Shown here: piece after piece, positions 1-7,158 of the stretch
Numbering within the stretch: position 1 is the stretch's first letter
Layout: each line of letters opens with the position of its first letter
Source of the DNA: Novosphingobium sp.
GTDB taxonomy: Bacteria > Pseudomonadota > Alphaproteobacteria > Sphingomonadales > Sphingomonadaceae
DNA: 21,660 nucleotides
Reading direction: 5' to 3'
Assembly: GCA_021299075.1 (NCBI GenBank)
Contig: JAJTFU010000013.1
Span: forward strand, 1 to 21,660
Program-made: the position numbers and the translations under genes
The notes under the pieces: model-generated
The model's input: only the letters and a program-made list of their open reading frames with translations
What the model was told of the DNA's origin: nothing
Databases searched by the model: none

Positions 1-872
1 ACCAGCCGGATGTTCAGGCTGGCGCTGGTTTCATTGCGCAACTTCTCGCTCACCCGGTCGCTCCAGGTGATCCGCAGCAGCTCGGGCAGGAAGTACTCGC
101 GCTCCTTGCCGCCGCGCTGGCGGAATTCCTCGACCGCCGGCAGATCGATCGGCAGGTCATGGCGGGTAAAGCTCAGCACGCGCGGTGCCTGGCCGGGTGC
201 GTCCTGCACGATCTGGCCATCGGTCAGCCGCAGGATGATCGTATCGGGATTGTCCTTCAGTGCCAGGAACCGGCCTTCACGGGCCGAGATCGAGAGGACC
301 TGGCCCTTGGGTGAGGCGACGCGGGCAAAGATCCCGATCAACTGGCGCCCTTCCTCGCGGCTCTGTTCGATCCGCAGCGCCATCTTGTCCTGCAGGGTGG
401 TGAACTCACCCACCTTGATCGAGGCACCCAGCGCGCCGGAGCGCAGCTCGAACTGAAGCTGCTCGTAGTAATAGCGCGAGAGCGGCTGAAGGTAGCTGAC
501 GATCACCAGGTTGAGCGCGGCCAGCACCAGCGTGATCATGTAAGGCACCCGCAGCAGCCGGGTATAGCTGAGGCCGACAGCCCGCATGGTATCCAGCTCG
601 CTGGTCGTCGCCAGCTTGCGGAAGGCCAGCAGGATGCCCAGCAGCAGCCCCAGCGGGATCGCCAGGCTGGCATATTCGGGCAGCAGGTTGGCCAGCATCC
701 GGAACACCACCGAAACCGGCCCGCCCTCGGTCGCCACGAAGTCGAACAGCTTGAGCATCTTGTCGAGCACGAGCAGCGAAGCGGCGATCACGAAGACGCC
801 GCACATCGGCATCAGCACGAGCCGGAAGATATAGCGGTCAATGGCGGGAAGGGACTTCACGAAGCGGCGCAC
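1..872 (-). CDS. lptF: LPS export permease LptF (YjgP/YjgQ family), 3' end cut by window edge
   Basis: This is an inner-membrane permease of the LptBFG ABC transporter, which extracts lipopolysaccharide from the inner membrane and feeds it to the LptC-A-D bridge. About 290 codons are visible. The N-terminus reads IDRYIFRLVLMPMCGVFVIA, followed by a second membrane stretch (ANLLPEYASLAIPLGLLLGI) and the family-typical segment FRKLATTSELDTMRAVGLS. A further membrane helix precedes SRYYYEQLQFELRSGALG and the start of the periplasmic beta-jellyroll region (GEFTTLQDKMALRIEQ). The start is taken as GTG at 872, preceded by GAGGA and lying just after an in-frame TGA; GTG 860 is the alternative. The C-terminal helices and any lptG lie outside the window. 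The gene is divergent from the VIT-type transporter gene. Confidence 0.93.
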   Translation of the reverse strand, partial: MRRFVKSLPAIDRYIFRLVLMPMCGVFVIAASLLVLDKMLKLFDFVATEGGPVSVVFRMLANLLPEYASLAIPLGLLLGILLAFRKLATTSELDTMRAVGLSYTRLLRVPYMITLVLAALNLVIVSYLQPLSRYYYEQLQFELRSGALGASIKVGEFTTLQDKMALRIEQSREEGRQLIGIFARVASPKGQVLSISAREGRFLALKDNPDTIILRLTDGQIVQDAPGQAPRVLSFTRHDLPIDLPAVEEFRQRGGKEREYFLPELLRITWSDRVSEKLRNETSASLNIRL

Positions 873-1006
873 AATTCCTCATGGCGGGTCCGGGGGCCGC
901 CTTGTCGCCGAATCCATAGCCGGGGTGCGCGATGCGCGGAAGCGGGAATTGCTTTGCGGCGCGAAGCGGGACAGGGTGGGGCATCGCCAGTCTGGAGAAT
1001 GACGCC

Positions 1007-1711
1007 ATGTCGATGATCTCGCACCATCCCGAACGGCATGTGGTCGAACGGATCGGCTGGCTCCGCGCCGCGGTGCTCGGGGCGAATGACGGGATCGTCT
1101 CGACCGCCAGCCTGATCGTTGGCGTAGCGGCGAGCAGCGCCGACAAGGGCCCGATCCTGGTCGCCGGGATGGCCGGGCTGGTGGCCGGCGCGATGTCGAT
1201 GGCGGCGGGGGAATATGTCTCGGTCTCCAGCCAGGCCGATACCGAAAGCGCCGACCTGGCGCGCGAGACCCGTGAACTGACCGAAGATCCTGAGCACGAG
1301 CACGAGGAGCTGGCGGCGATCTATCGCGGCCGCGGACTGAATGCTGACCTGGCGGACCAGGTTTCGACCGCGCTGATGGCGCATGATGCGCTGGGCGCCC
1401 ATGCGCGCGACGAACTCGGCCTCGCCGAGATTACCCGCGCCCGCCCGGTCCAGGCGGCGCTGACCTCAGCGGCGACCTTTGCCGTCGGCGCGGCCCTGCC
1501 GCTGGTCGCGGCCACGGTCCTGCCGCTGTCACAACTGCTGATCGGAGTTTCGGTCTCGGCCCTGCTGTTCCTGATGCTGCTCGGCGCAGTCGGCGCGCGG
1601 GCGGGCGGCGCACCAATCGGCCGCGGCGTCCTGCGGGTGGCGTTCTGGGGGGCGGCGGCCATGGCCGCGACCTGGGCCATTGGGCGTTTGTTCGGGACGG
1701 CGGTGGCTTAG
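1007..1711 (+). CDS. VIT1/CCC1-family Fe2+/Mn2+ transporter
   Basis: A 234-aa inner-membrane protein of the VIT1/CCC1 family, which moves ferrous iron or manganese across membranes. The family signature is clear near the N-terminus: ERIGWLRAAVLGANDGIVST, then ASLIVGVAA and AGMAGLVAGAMSMAAGEYVS. An acidic and histidine-containing cytosolic section (ARETRELTEDPEHEHEELA) matches the metal-binding loop expected between helices 2 and 3. Three hydrophobic stretches follow (ALTSAATFAVGAALPLVAA, LLIGVSVSALLFLMLLGAVG and the C-terminal WGAAAMAATWAIG). I chose ATG 1007 because GGAG lies 9 nt upstream and the family usually begins near this point; an upstream ATG at 932 would add 25 non-conserved residues. 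Its stop codon TAG is the last three bases of a 13-bp sequence repeated at 2490-2502. Metal specificity cannot be read from sequence. Confidence 0.92.
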   Translation: MSMISHHPERHVVERIGWLRAAVLGANDGIVSTASLIVGVAASSADKGPILVAGMAGLVAGAMSMAAGEYVSVSSQADTESADLARETRELTEDPEHEHEELAAIYRGRGLNADLADQVSTALMAHDALGAHARDELGLAEITRARPVQAALTSAATFAVGAALPLVAATVLPLSQLLIGVSVSALLFLMLLGAVGARAGGAPIGRGVLRVAFWGAAAMAATWAIGRLFGTAVA

Positions 1712-2502
1712 CTTCACGTTCCAGCGTTGGCCGTCACATCTTGTAAGGGTTCGCTTTCACGTGGCCCGGACGAGATAGCCAGTGCACGACTTCCTGTCGG
1801 TACGCTTCATCCTTTTCATTCAAAGCGCAGTAGCCTGACGGTACGTCGATATTCAGGAAAATCTCCGCATAATGACCGTCTCGTTCTCCGTCGTCGAAGA
1901 ATAGCTTTAGCCGAACTGGCTCTTCAGCAATCAAAGCCGGATCAGATTGAATGCCGACGGCTAGGCAATCTATCTGGCTAGAGAGCTTCCATCCCTTCGC
2001 CAACAGCTTATCCGTAATCTGGACCAGTTTACCAAGCCAATTGCTGCGCTGCGGAGACGGTGGCGGGCAACCATAGTACTCGGCGAGAAGGGCTAACAAT
2101 CTGTCGCTTTCGTTGCCTCGCGATCGCAGTGTCACCGGACCCCAGAAGCTATAAAATGCTTCACCATCTTGATTATCGACTTGCTCGTCCCACCCGACAA
2201 TCGGAATATCGGCACTAAAACCAACCGGCTGATGTGGGGTCGCGTCTGCTTGAAAATCTAACCGCCAAGTCAATGCCTGCTCGTCAAAGATTTTGCCGAC
2301 GATTTCAAAGGTCATGTCGCAAAGAGGCAATTCGCCATCATCAAGGTCCTCAAGATTGCAGAAAACATGCATGATTTGCTTAGCTCTCAGTGCATAACGG
2401 CATTTGGAGTAAGCCCATCTTTTGCGCAAGGGAGCCTAGTTGCCCTCAGAGCTTAAGGCAAAAGCGTTCGGCTGTTCGGCGTGGCGAGCGGCGGTGGCTT
2501 AG
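1699..2502. repeat. 13-bp direct repeats bracketing a low-GC segment (putative insertion)
   Basis: The sequence GGCGGTGGCTTAG occurs at 1699-1711 and again, identical, at 2490-2502. The first copy is the last 13 bases of the VIT-type transporter gene, including its TAG stop. The second lies 4 bp from the stop codon of clpS. Between them is one gene of clearly lower GC: four 60-base lines counted by hand (1801, 1861, 2221, 2341) gave 27, 31, 34 and 26 GC, against the visibly GC-richer flanks. The arrangement fits insertion of a roughly 790-bp segment between two convergent genes. No transposase or terminal inverted repeat was seen. Confidence 0.6.
1734..2372 (-). CDS. Hypothetical protein, unrecognised, probably horizontally acquired
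   Basis: A 212-aa soluble protein that I do not recognise. It has no signal peptide and no membrane segment. It is acidic, and its aromatic and proline-rich stretches (SFWGPVTLRSRG, LLAEYYGCPPPSP, RLKLFFDDGERDGHYAEIFL) suggest a compact alpha/beta domain. The frame is open upstream to a TTG at 2429, but the first in-frame ATG is at 2372, where MHVFCNLEDLDDGE begins; only a weak GAGAG lies about 12 nt upstream. GC content is clearly below that of the neighbours and the gene lies inside a 13-bp direct repeat. A single small cytosolic gene of foreign composition could be a cargo gene such as an immunity protein, but nothing in the residues proves that. Confidence 0.7.
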   Translation of the reverse strand: MHVFCNLEDLDDGELPLCDMTFEIVGKIFDEQALTWRLDFQADATPHQPVGFSADIPIVGWDEQVDNQDGEAFYSFWGPVTLRSRGNESDRLLALLAEYYGCPPPSPQRSNWLGKLVQITDKLLAKGWKLSSQIDCLAVGIQSDPALIAEEPVRLKLFFDDGERDGHYAEIFLNIDVPSGYCALNEKDEAYRQEVVHWLSRPGHVKANPYKM

Positions 2503-2506
2503 GCGC

Positions 2507-2887
2507 TCAAGCCTTCTCCAGCGTGCACTGCAGCGGATGCTGGTTCTGTTTGGCGAAGTCCATCACCTGGTTCACCTTGGTCTCGGCGATCTCGTAGGGG
2601 AAGATGCCGCAGACGCCGACGCCCTTCTGGTGGACGTGCAGCATCACCCGAGTCGCCTGTTCGAGATCCATGTTGAAGAACCGCTTGAGGACCAGCACGA
2701 CGAATTCCATCGGCGTGTAATCGTCATTCAGCATCAGCACTTTGAACTGGCTGGGTTTCTTGGGTTTTGCGCGGGTTTTGGTGGCAACGCCGACCTGGTT
2801 CTGCCCGCCGGCCCCGTCATTGTCGCCATCGCCCTCATCCGCGGCGGCGCGGACGGCAAAGGGGATGAGGGACGCAGGATGAACCAT
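2507..2887 (-). CDS. clpS: ATP-dependent Clp protease adapter ClpS
   Basis: A 126-aa adapter that binds proteins with N-degron residues and hands them to ClpAP for degradation in the cytosol. The core runs from about residue 47 to the end: LMLNDDYTPMEFVV (residues 51-64, with the N54-D55-D56 pocket residues), LKRFFNMDLEQA, and VHQKGVGVCGIFPYEIAETK with His86 matching the binding-pocket histidine of E. coli ClpS (His66). The first ~45 residues are a low-complexity Gly/Asp then Lys/Pro-rich extension, making the protein about 20 residues longer than E. coli ClpS. No good ribosome-binding site precedes ATG 2887, so the exact start is uncertain. It lies downstream of the phasin gene on the same strand, separated by a terminator. 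Confidence 0.94.
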   Translation of the reverse strand: MVHPASLIPFAVRAAADEGDGDNDGAGGQNQVGVATKTRAKPKKPSQFKVLMLNDDYTPMEFVVLVLKRFFNMDLEQATRVMLHVHQKGVGVCGIFPYEIAETKVNQVMDFAKQNQHPLQCTLEKA

Positions 2888-2984
2888 CGGACAAATATCG
2901 CACTGTGGGTGGGGCAGGACAAGTCTCTGCGGGCCGAGCGCTTACCAAAAAGCGAACGATTGCGCAAAAGCAGAAACGGCCGTC

Positions 2985-3025
2985 CGAAAAGCAGACAGGC
3001 CGGACAGCCGCTAAGCTGTCCGGCC
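2985..3025 (-). terminator. Rho-independent terminator after the phasin gene
   Basis: A perfect 11-bp stem, GGCCGGACAGC (2998-3008) with GCTGTCCGGCC (3015-3025) and a 6-nt loop, is followed on the minus strand by a T-rich tail TGTCTGCTTTT. It sits about 60 nt past the phasin stop codon, so it should end phasin transcription and separate it from clpS. Confidence 0.8.
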
Positions 3026-3087
3026 CGTCAATCTGGCTCACGGTCCGGTGGGGAGAGGGATCACCGGGCCGTGAGGAACGGCTGCCC

Positions 3088-3765
3088 TTAGGCGGCCTGC
3101 TTGACCTTTTCGATCGCGATGCTGACGCGGTTCTGAACCGGCGCGAAAGCGTCATTGGCCAGCTTGACCAGGGCTTCCGAGCGCTTCGAACCAGTCGCCA
3201 TGGCGGTGTCGAAGTTGCGGCGCAGGATTTCGCCCTGCAGCTTGAAGAAGTCGGCCGGCGACTTGACGGCGGTGAGTTCCTTGACGTCGGCGGTCATGGT
3301 TTCGAAGCCGGTCTTGGCGTCTTCGACATAGACCTTGCCGAGGTCCTGCAGGCCAGCGGCCAGAACCTTGCCCGATTCGACCAGGGCTTCAACGTTGCCC
3401 TTGGTGAATTCACCGGCATCGGCGAACACGGCAGTGCTCTTTTCCATGGCGGTCTTGGCGCGATCCTGGAGATCGGCAACGGCGTCCTTCACCTTCGCGG
3501 TGAAATCTTCAGCAGCTTGCTGGGTCTTGGCCATGATGGTGGTGTCCTTCGACTTGAGGGGAGCAGCCTTGGCGACCTTCTTGGCCGGGGCGACGGTCTT
3601 CTTGGCGCGGGCAATCTTCTTGGCAGCCGGCTTCTTCGGCGCGGCAACCTTCTTAGCAACCGGGGCAGCCTTCACTTCGGGAGCGGCGGCGGCAGCGGCA
3701 TAAGCCTTTTCGGCCAGAACTTCGGCCTTGGCTTCATCAATCTTGTTCGCGGTGGCGTCGGCCAT
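3088..3765 (-). CDS. Phasin family protein with Lys/Ala/Pro-rich N-terminal arm
   Basis: A 225-aa granule-associated protein expected to coat polyhydroxyalkanoate inclusions. The phasin_2-type domain covers about residues 80-220, with the typical stretch VKSPADFFKLQGEILRRNFD and a C-terminal amphipathic helix (APVQNRVSIAIEKVKQAA). Residues 31-72 form a basic arm of AKK/PKK/PAKK repeats resembling histone H1-like or AlgP-like tails. In Pseudomonas PhaF such a tail lies at the C-terminus and binds DNA; here it is N-terminal. ATG 3765 is chosen because AGGA lies 8 nt upstream; a TTG or other start 30 nt earlier lacks support. A second ATG at the MAKTQQAAED segment could yield a form without the arm. 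It lies downstream of phaC on the same strand with its own promoter candidate, and a strong terminator follows. Confidence 0.9.
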   Translation of the reverse strand: MADATANKIDEAKAEVLAEKAYAAAAAAPEVKAAPVAKKVAAPKKPAAKKIARAKKTVAPAKKVAKAAPLKSKDTTIMAKTQQAAEDFTAKVKDAVADLQDRAKTAMEKSTAVFADAGEFTKGNVEALVESGKVLAAGLQDLGKVYVEDAKTGFETMTADVKELTAVKSPADFFKLQGEILRRNFDTAMATGSKRSEALVKLANDAFAPVQNRVSIAIEKVKQAA

Positions 3766-3812
3766 CGGTGTAATCCTTCGCAGCGCGCCGAACACCTGCG
3801 TTCGGCTTCATG

Positions 3813-3875
3813 TTGCAGCGCACAAAATAGATATTGCACCTGCGAAGTCAAGAGGGTTTTGTTGCAGTGCAGCAA
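3813..3875 (-). promoter_or_regulatory. Phasin promoter with flanking TGC-rich, PhaR-like sites
   Basis: On the minus strand a -35 TTGACT (plus 3846-3851) is separated by 16 bp from a -10 TATTTT (plus 3824-3829). TGC-rich elements flank it: TTGCTGCACTGCAA (plus 3862-3875, itself an imperfect inverted repeat) upstream of the -35, and TGCGCTGCAA (plus 3813-3822) just downstream of the -10. PhaR, the alphaproteobacterial PHA repressor, is known to bind TGC-rich sites near phasin promoters, so this may be its operator; that link is inference and no phaR gene is in the window. Confidence 0.55.
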
Positions 3876-3904
3876 AAAATTGCCAAGGCGCGGAAAACTG
3901 CGGT

Positions 3905-5749
3905 TTAGCGGGCCTTTACATAGCTGCCGGGGGCATCTTCCACCACCTTGTCACCCTTGCCACCGGGCACGCGCTTGCCCTTTGCGGCCACTTCAGTGCT
4001 GTCCTGACCGCGCAGCCATTCGATCCAGTGCGGCCACCACGAACCCGGCGTTTCGGTCGCCCCGGCGATGAATTCCTCAAGGCTTTCGGCCTCGGCCGGG
4101 CCGGTCCAGTACTGGTATTTCTTGGCGGTCGGCGGGTTGACCACCCCGGCGATATGCCCGGAGCCGGCCAGCAGGAAAGTCTTCGGCCCGCGCAGGTGGT
4201 GCATGATTTTCCAGACGCTGGCGGCCGGTGCGATGTGGTCCTCGCGCCCGGCCTGGATATAGGCCGGGGTCTGGATCCGGGTCAGGTCGATCGGCGTGCC
4301 ATCGGCTTCCAGGGCATCGGGCACGACCAGCTTGTTGTCGCGGTAAAGCTCGGTCAGGTACTGGCGGTGCCACTTGGCCGGCAGGTTGGTGACATCGCCG
4401 TTCCAGTGTAGCAGGTCGAAAGCCGGATAGTCGTCACCCAAGAGGTAGTTCTTGACGACGTAGTTCCAGATCAGGTCATTGCCGCGCAGCAGGTTGAAGG
4501 TCGTCGCCATATAGCGCCCGTCGAGATAGCCGTGCTCCTGCCCCAGCTGCTCGACCACTTTCAGCTGCTGGTCATCGATGAAGACCTTGAGCTCACCGGC
4601 ATTCTCGAAATCGACCTGGGCGGTGAAGAAGGTTGCACTCTTCACCTTGTCCGCCTCGCCCCGCCGGGCCAGCACGGCCAGGGTCGCCGCGAGGGTCGTG
4701 CCCGCCACACAATAGCCGATGGTGTGGACGGCCTTGACCCCCAGCCGCTCGCGCACCGTGTCGATCGCCTCTATCTGGGCGCGGATGTAATCGTCCCAGG
4801 TCAGCTCGGCCATGCTCTCGTCGGCGCTCTTCCACGAGACGACGAAGACGGTAACGCCCTGCTCCACAGCCCAGCGGATGAAGCTTTTCTCCGGCGTCAG
4901 GTCGAGGATGTAGAAGCGGTTGATCCACGGCGGGAAGATTACCAGCGGCGTCTCCAGCACCTTGTCGGTGGTGGGGCTGTACTGGATCAGCTGGAACAGC
5001 GGGGTCTGGTCGACCACCTTGCCCGGCGTGGTCGCCAGGTTCTCACCCAGCCGGAAGGCCTGCGGATCAACATGGGTCAGCTGGCCCTTCTTCAGGTCGG
5101 CCAGCAGGTGCTGCATCCCCTTGGCCAGGCTCTGGCCCTTGGTGGCGATCGCGCGCTCCAGCACCAGCGGATTGGTCACCGGGAAATGGGCCGGGCTCAG
5201 CGCCTCGACCAGGGTGCGGGCAGCAAAGCGGAGCTGTTCCTGCTGGTGCGGATCGACGCCCTCCACGCTATCGGCCAGCGCCAGGACCTGTTCGGCAAGC
5301 ATCAGGTAGGTCTGATGGACCAGGGCAAAGAACGGCTGCTCGCGCCACTTGGGGTCGGCAAAGCGGCGGTCCTTGCGCGGCAGCTGCGGCCCTTCGCCGG
5401 CGGGTTTGCCGTCGATCCCGTATTGGCCCAGCACGGTCTGCCACAGCGCCATGCCATCGGCCCACAGCTTCTGCTGCACTTCCGGGCGGGTCAGCGGCAG
5501 GCTGCGGACCCAGCCTTCGTAGATCCCCAGCCAGTTGCCCGGATCGGCCATCATCGCGGGGGCCTTGCCCGCCAGCGTGGCTGCCTGATCCTGCGCGAAT
5601 TCCAGCCATAGCGCCTGCATGGTCTGCAGCGCGGCGGCCCATTCGCCCAGTTCGCCCTGCTTGACCCCGCTTGGCACCAGCTGGTCCCACAGCTTGAGCG
5701 GCTCGGCGAACATGGCGTCGAAGGTGCTGGTCAGGTCGTCGTCGCGCAT
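3905..5749 (-). CDS. phaC: Class I poly(3-hydroxyalkanoate) synthase PhaC
   Basis: A 614-aa cytosolic, granule-bound enzyme that polymerises (R)-3-hydroxyacyl-CoA into PHA. The N-terminal PhaC_N region holds RRFADPKWREQPFFALVHQ. The alpha/beta hydrolase core carries the modified lipase box GYCVAG with nucleophile Cys347. By position the other catalytic residues are Asp504 (in GREDHIAP) and His532 (in GSGHIAG). The segments PLVIFPPWINRFYILDL and FVVSWKSADE are hallmark motifs. The length and single-subunit architecture match class I, which acts without PhaE or PhaR subunits. GGGA 7 nt upstream supports ATG 5749. phaA and phaB are not in the window. The phasin gene lies 139 nt downstream. Confidence 0.97.
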   Translation of the reverse strand: MRDDDLTSTFDAMFAEPLKLWDQLVPSGVKQGELGEWAAALQTMQALWLEFAQDQAATLAGKAPAMMADPGNWLGIYEGWVRSLPLTRPEVQQKLWADGMALWQTVLGQYGIDGKPAGEGPQLPRKDRRFADPKWREQPFFALVHQTYLMLAEQVLALADSVEGVDPHQQEQLRFAARTLVEALSPAHFPVTNPLVLERAIATKGQSLAKGMQHLLADLKKGQLTHVDPQAFRLGENLATTPGKVVDQTPLFQLIQYSPTTDKVLETPLVIFPPWINRFYILDLTPEKSFIRWAVEQGVTVFVVSWKSADESMAELTWDDYIRAQIEAIDTVRERLGVKAVHTIGYCVAGTTLAATLAVLARRGEADKVKSATFFTAQVDFENAGELKVFIDDQQLKVVEQLGQEHGYLDGRYMATTFNLLRGNDLIWNYVVKNYLLGDDYPAFDLLHWNGDVTNLPAKWHRQYLTELYRDNKLVVPDALEADGTPIDLTRIQTPAYIQAGREDHIAPAASVWKIMHHLRGPKTFLLAGSGHIAGVVNPPTAKKYQYWTGPAEAESLEEFIAGATETPGSWWPHWIEWLRGQDSTEVAAKGKRVPGGKGDKVVEDAPGSYVKAR

Positions 5750-5865
5750 GTTGAATTCCCGAGTCAGCGGCTGGTGGCTTGCACACTAGCCGATTTGCAG
5801 TCAGGGCTTAAGCGTCTTACAGACGAATTCGCGACAATTCCGCCGCATTCAATGAAGTCGAGGTC

Positions 5866-7065
5866 ATGGAAGAAGAGTTCTACCGCATCAAGCGCCTGCC
5901 GCCCTACGTCATCGCCGAAGTCAACGGCATGCGGGCCGCAGCACGCGCCGCCGGTAGAGACATCATTGACCTGGGCATGGGCAACCCGGACCTGCCGCCG
6001 CCGGCCCACGTCATCGACAAGCTGTGCGAGGTTGCCCAGAAGGCTGACGCGCACGGCTATTCCGCCTCGTCCGGCATTCCCGGGCTGCGCAAGGCCCAGG
6101 CCAATTACTATGGCCGCCGCTTCGGGGTTGAGCTTGATCCCGAGACCGAAGTGGTGATGACCATGGGCTCGAAGGAAGGCCTCGCCAGCCTCGCCACCGC
6201 AATCACCGCGCCGGGCGACGTGGTGCTGGCCCCCAACCCCTCTTACCCGATCCACACCTTCGGCTTCATCATCGCCGGGGCAACGATCCGCTCGGTCCCG
6301 ACCACCCCGGACGAGCGCTATTGGGAATCGCTCGAACGGGCGATGGCCTTCACCGTGCCGCGCCCGTCGATCCTGATCGTCAACTATCCCTCGAACCCGA
6401 CGGCCGAGACGGTTGACCTGGCGTTCTACGAGCGACTGGTGGCCTGGGCCAAGGAGAACAAGGTCTGGATTCTGTCGGACCTGGCCTATTCCGAGCTCTA
6501 TTACGACGGCAACCCGACCCCTTCGATCCTCCAAGTGCCCGGCGCCAAGGACGTGGCGGTGGAATTCACCTCGATGTCCAAGACGTTCAGCATGGCCGGC
6601 TGGCGGGTTGGTTTCGCGGTTGGCAATCCGCGGCTGATCGCGGCGCTGAAGCGGGTCAAGAGCTACCTCGATTACGGGGCCTTCACCCCGATCCAGGCGG
6701 CGGCCTGCGCGGCGCTTAATGGCCCGCAGGACATCGTCGAGATGAACCGCAACCTCTACCAGAAGCGCCGCGACGTGCTGGTTGAGAGCTTTGGCCGCGC
6801 CGGTTGGGAAATTCCCAGCCCCAAGGCCTCGATGTTCGCCTGGGCCCCGCTGCCGCCGGCGCTCAAGGAGATGGGCAGCCTCGAATTCTCGAAGCAGCTT
6901 CTGACCCATGCCGAAGTCGCGGTCGCCCCCGGCGTCGGTTATGGCGAAGAGGGCGAGGGCTTTGTCCGCATCGCCATGGTGGAGAATGAGCAGCGCCTGC
7001 GTCAGGCTGCACGCAATATCCGCCGCTATCTTGCCAGCATGGGGGTCAACACCACAGCGGCTTGA
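5866..7065 (+). CDS. alaC: Alanine/glutamate-pyruvate aminotransferase, AlaC type (PLP fold type I)
   Basis: A 399-aa pyridoxal-phosphate class I/II aminotransferase. The whole sequence parallels E. coli AlaC: RLPPYVIAEVNGMRAAAR, DIIDLGMGNPDLPPP, HGYSASSGIPGLRKA, TMGSKEGLASL, APNPSYPIH and IVNYPSNPTAE. The PLP-binding lysine is Lys239 in SMSKTFSMAGWRVGF, and the C-terminal substrate arginine region is GEGFVRIAMVEN. AlaC makes alanine from pyruvate with glutamate as donor. Related enzymes are often annotated as LL-diaminopimelate aminotransferases, so the substrate is inference. The gene is divergent from phaC across a 116-bp gap, and a GAGG is present just before the ATG (spacing short). It is followed by a response-regulator-like gene on the same strand. 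Confidence 0.9.
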   Translation: MEEEFYRIKRLPPYVIAEVNGMRAAARAAGRDIIDLGMGNPDLPPPAHVIDKLCEVAQKADAHGYSASSGIPGLRKAQANYYGRRFGVELDPETEVVMTMGSKEGLASLATAITAPGDVVLAPNPSYPIHTFGFIIAGATIRSVPTTPDERYWESLERAMAFTVPRPSILIVNYPSNPTAETVDLAFYERLVAWAKENKVWILSDLAYSELYYDGNPTPSILQVPGAKDVAVEFTSMSKTFSMAGWRVGFAVGNPRLIAALKRVKSYLDYGAFTPIQAAACAALNGPQDIVEMNRNLYQKRRDVLVESFGRAGWEIPSPKASMFAWAPLPPALKEMGSLEFSKQLLTHAEVAVAPGVGYGEEGEGFVRIAMVENEQRLRQAARNIRRYLASMGVNTTAA

Positions 7066-7158
7066 TTGCTTCTGCAATCGATGCAATCGGACTTGCAGCA
7101 CAGGTCGCAGTGCTGTCAGTCTTCTTCCCGGGCGGGGGGAGGCATCTGGGAGCTTGTT

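Noticed and set aside
2905..4071. 388-aa open frame opposite the phasin gene
   Set aside because: Gly/Leu-rich shadow that also runs through a strong terminator and the phasin promoter.
7066..7158. Longer N-terminus of the regulator-like protein starting at TTG 7066 or ATG 7081
   Set aside because: The extra residues are Ser/Gln/Cys-rich and unlike the rest of the protein, while TTG 7159 has GGGAG at good spacing; ATG 7081 cannot be fully excluded.
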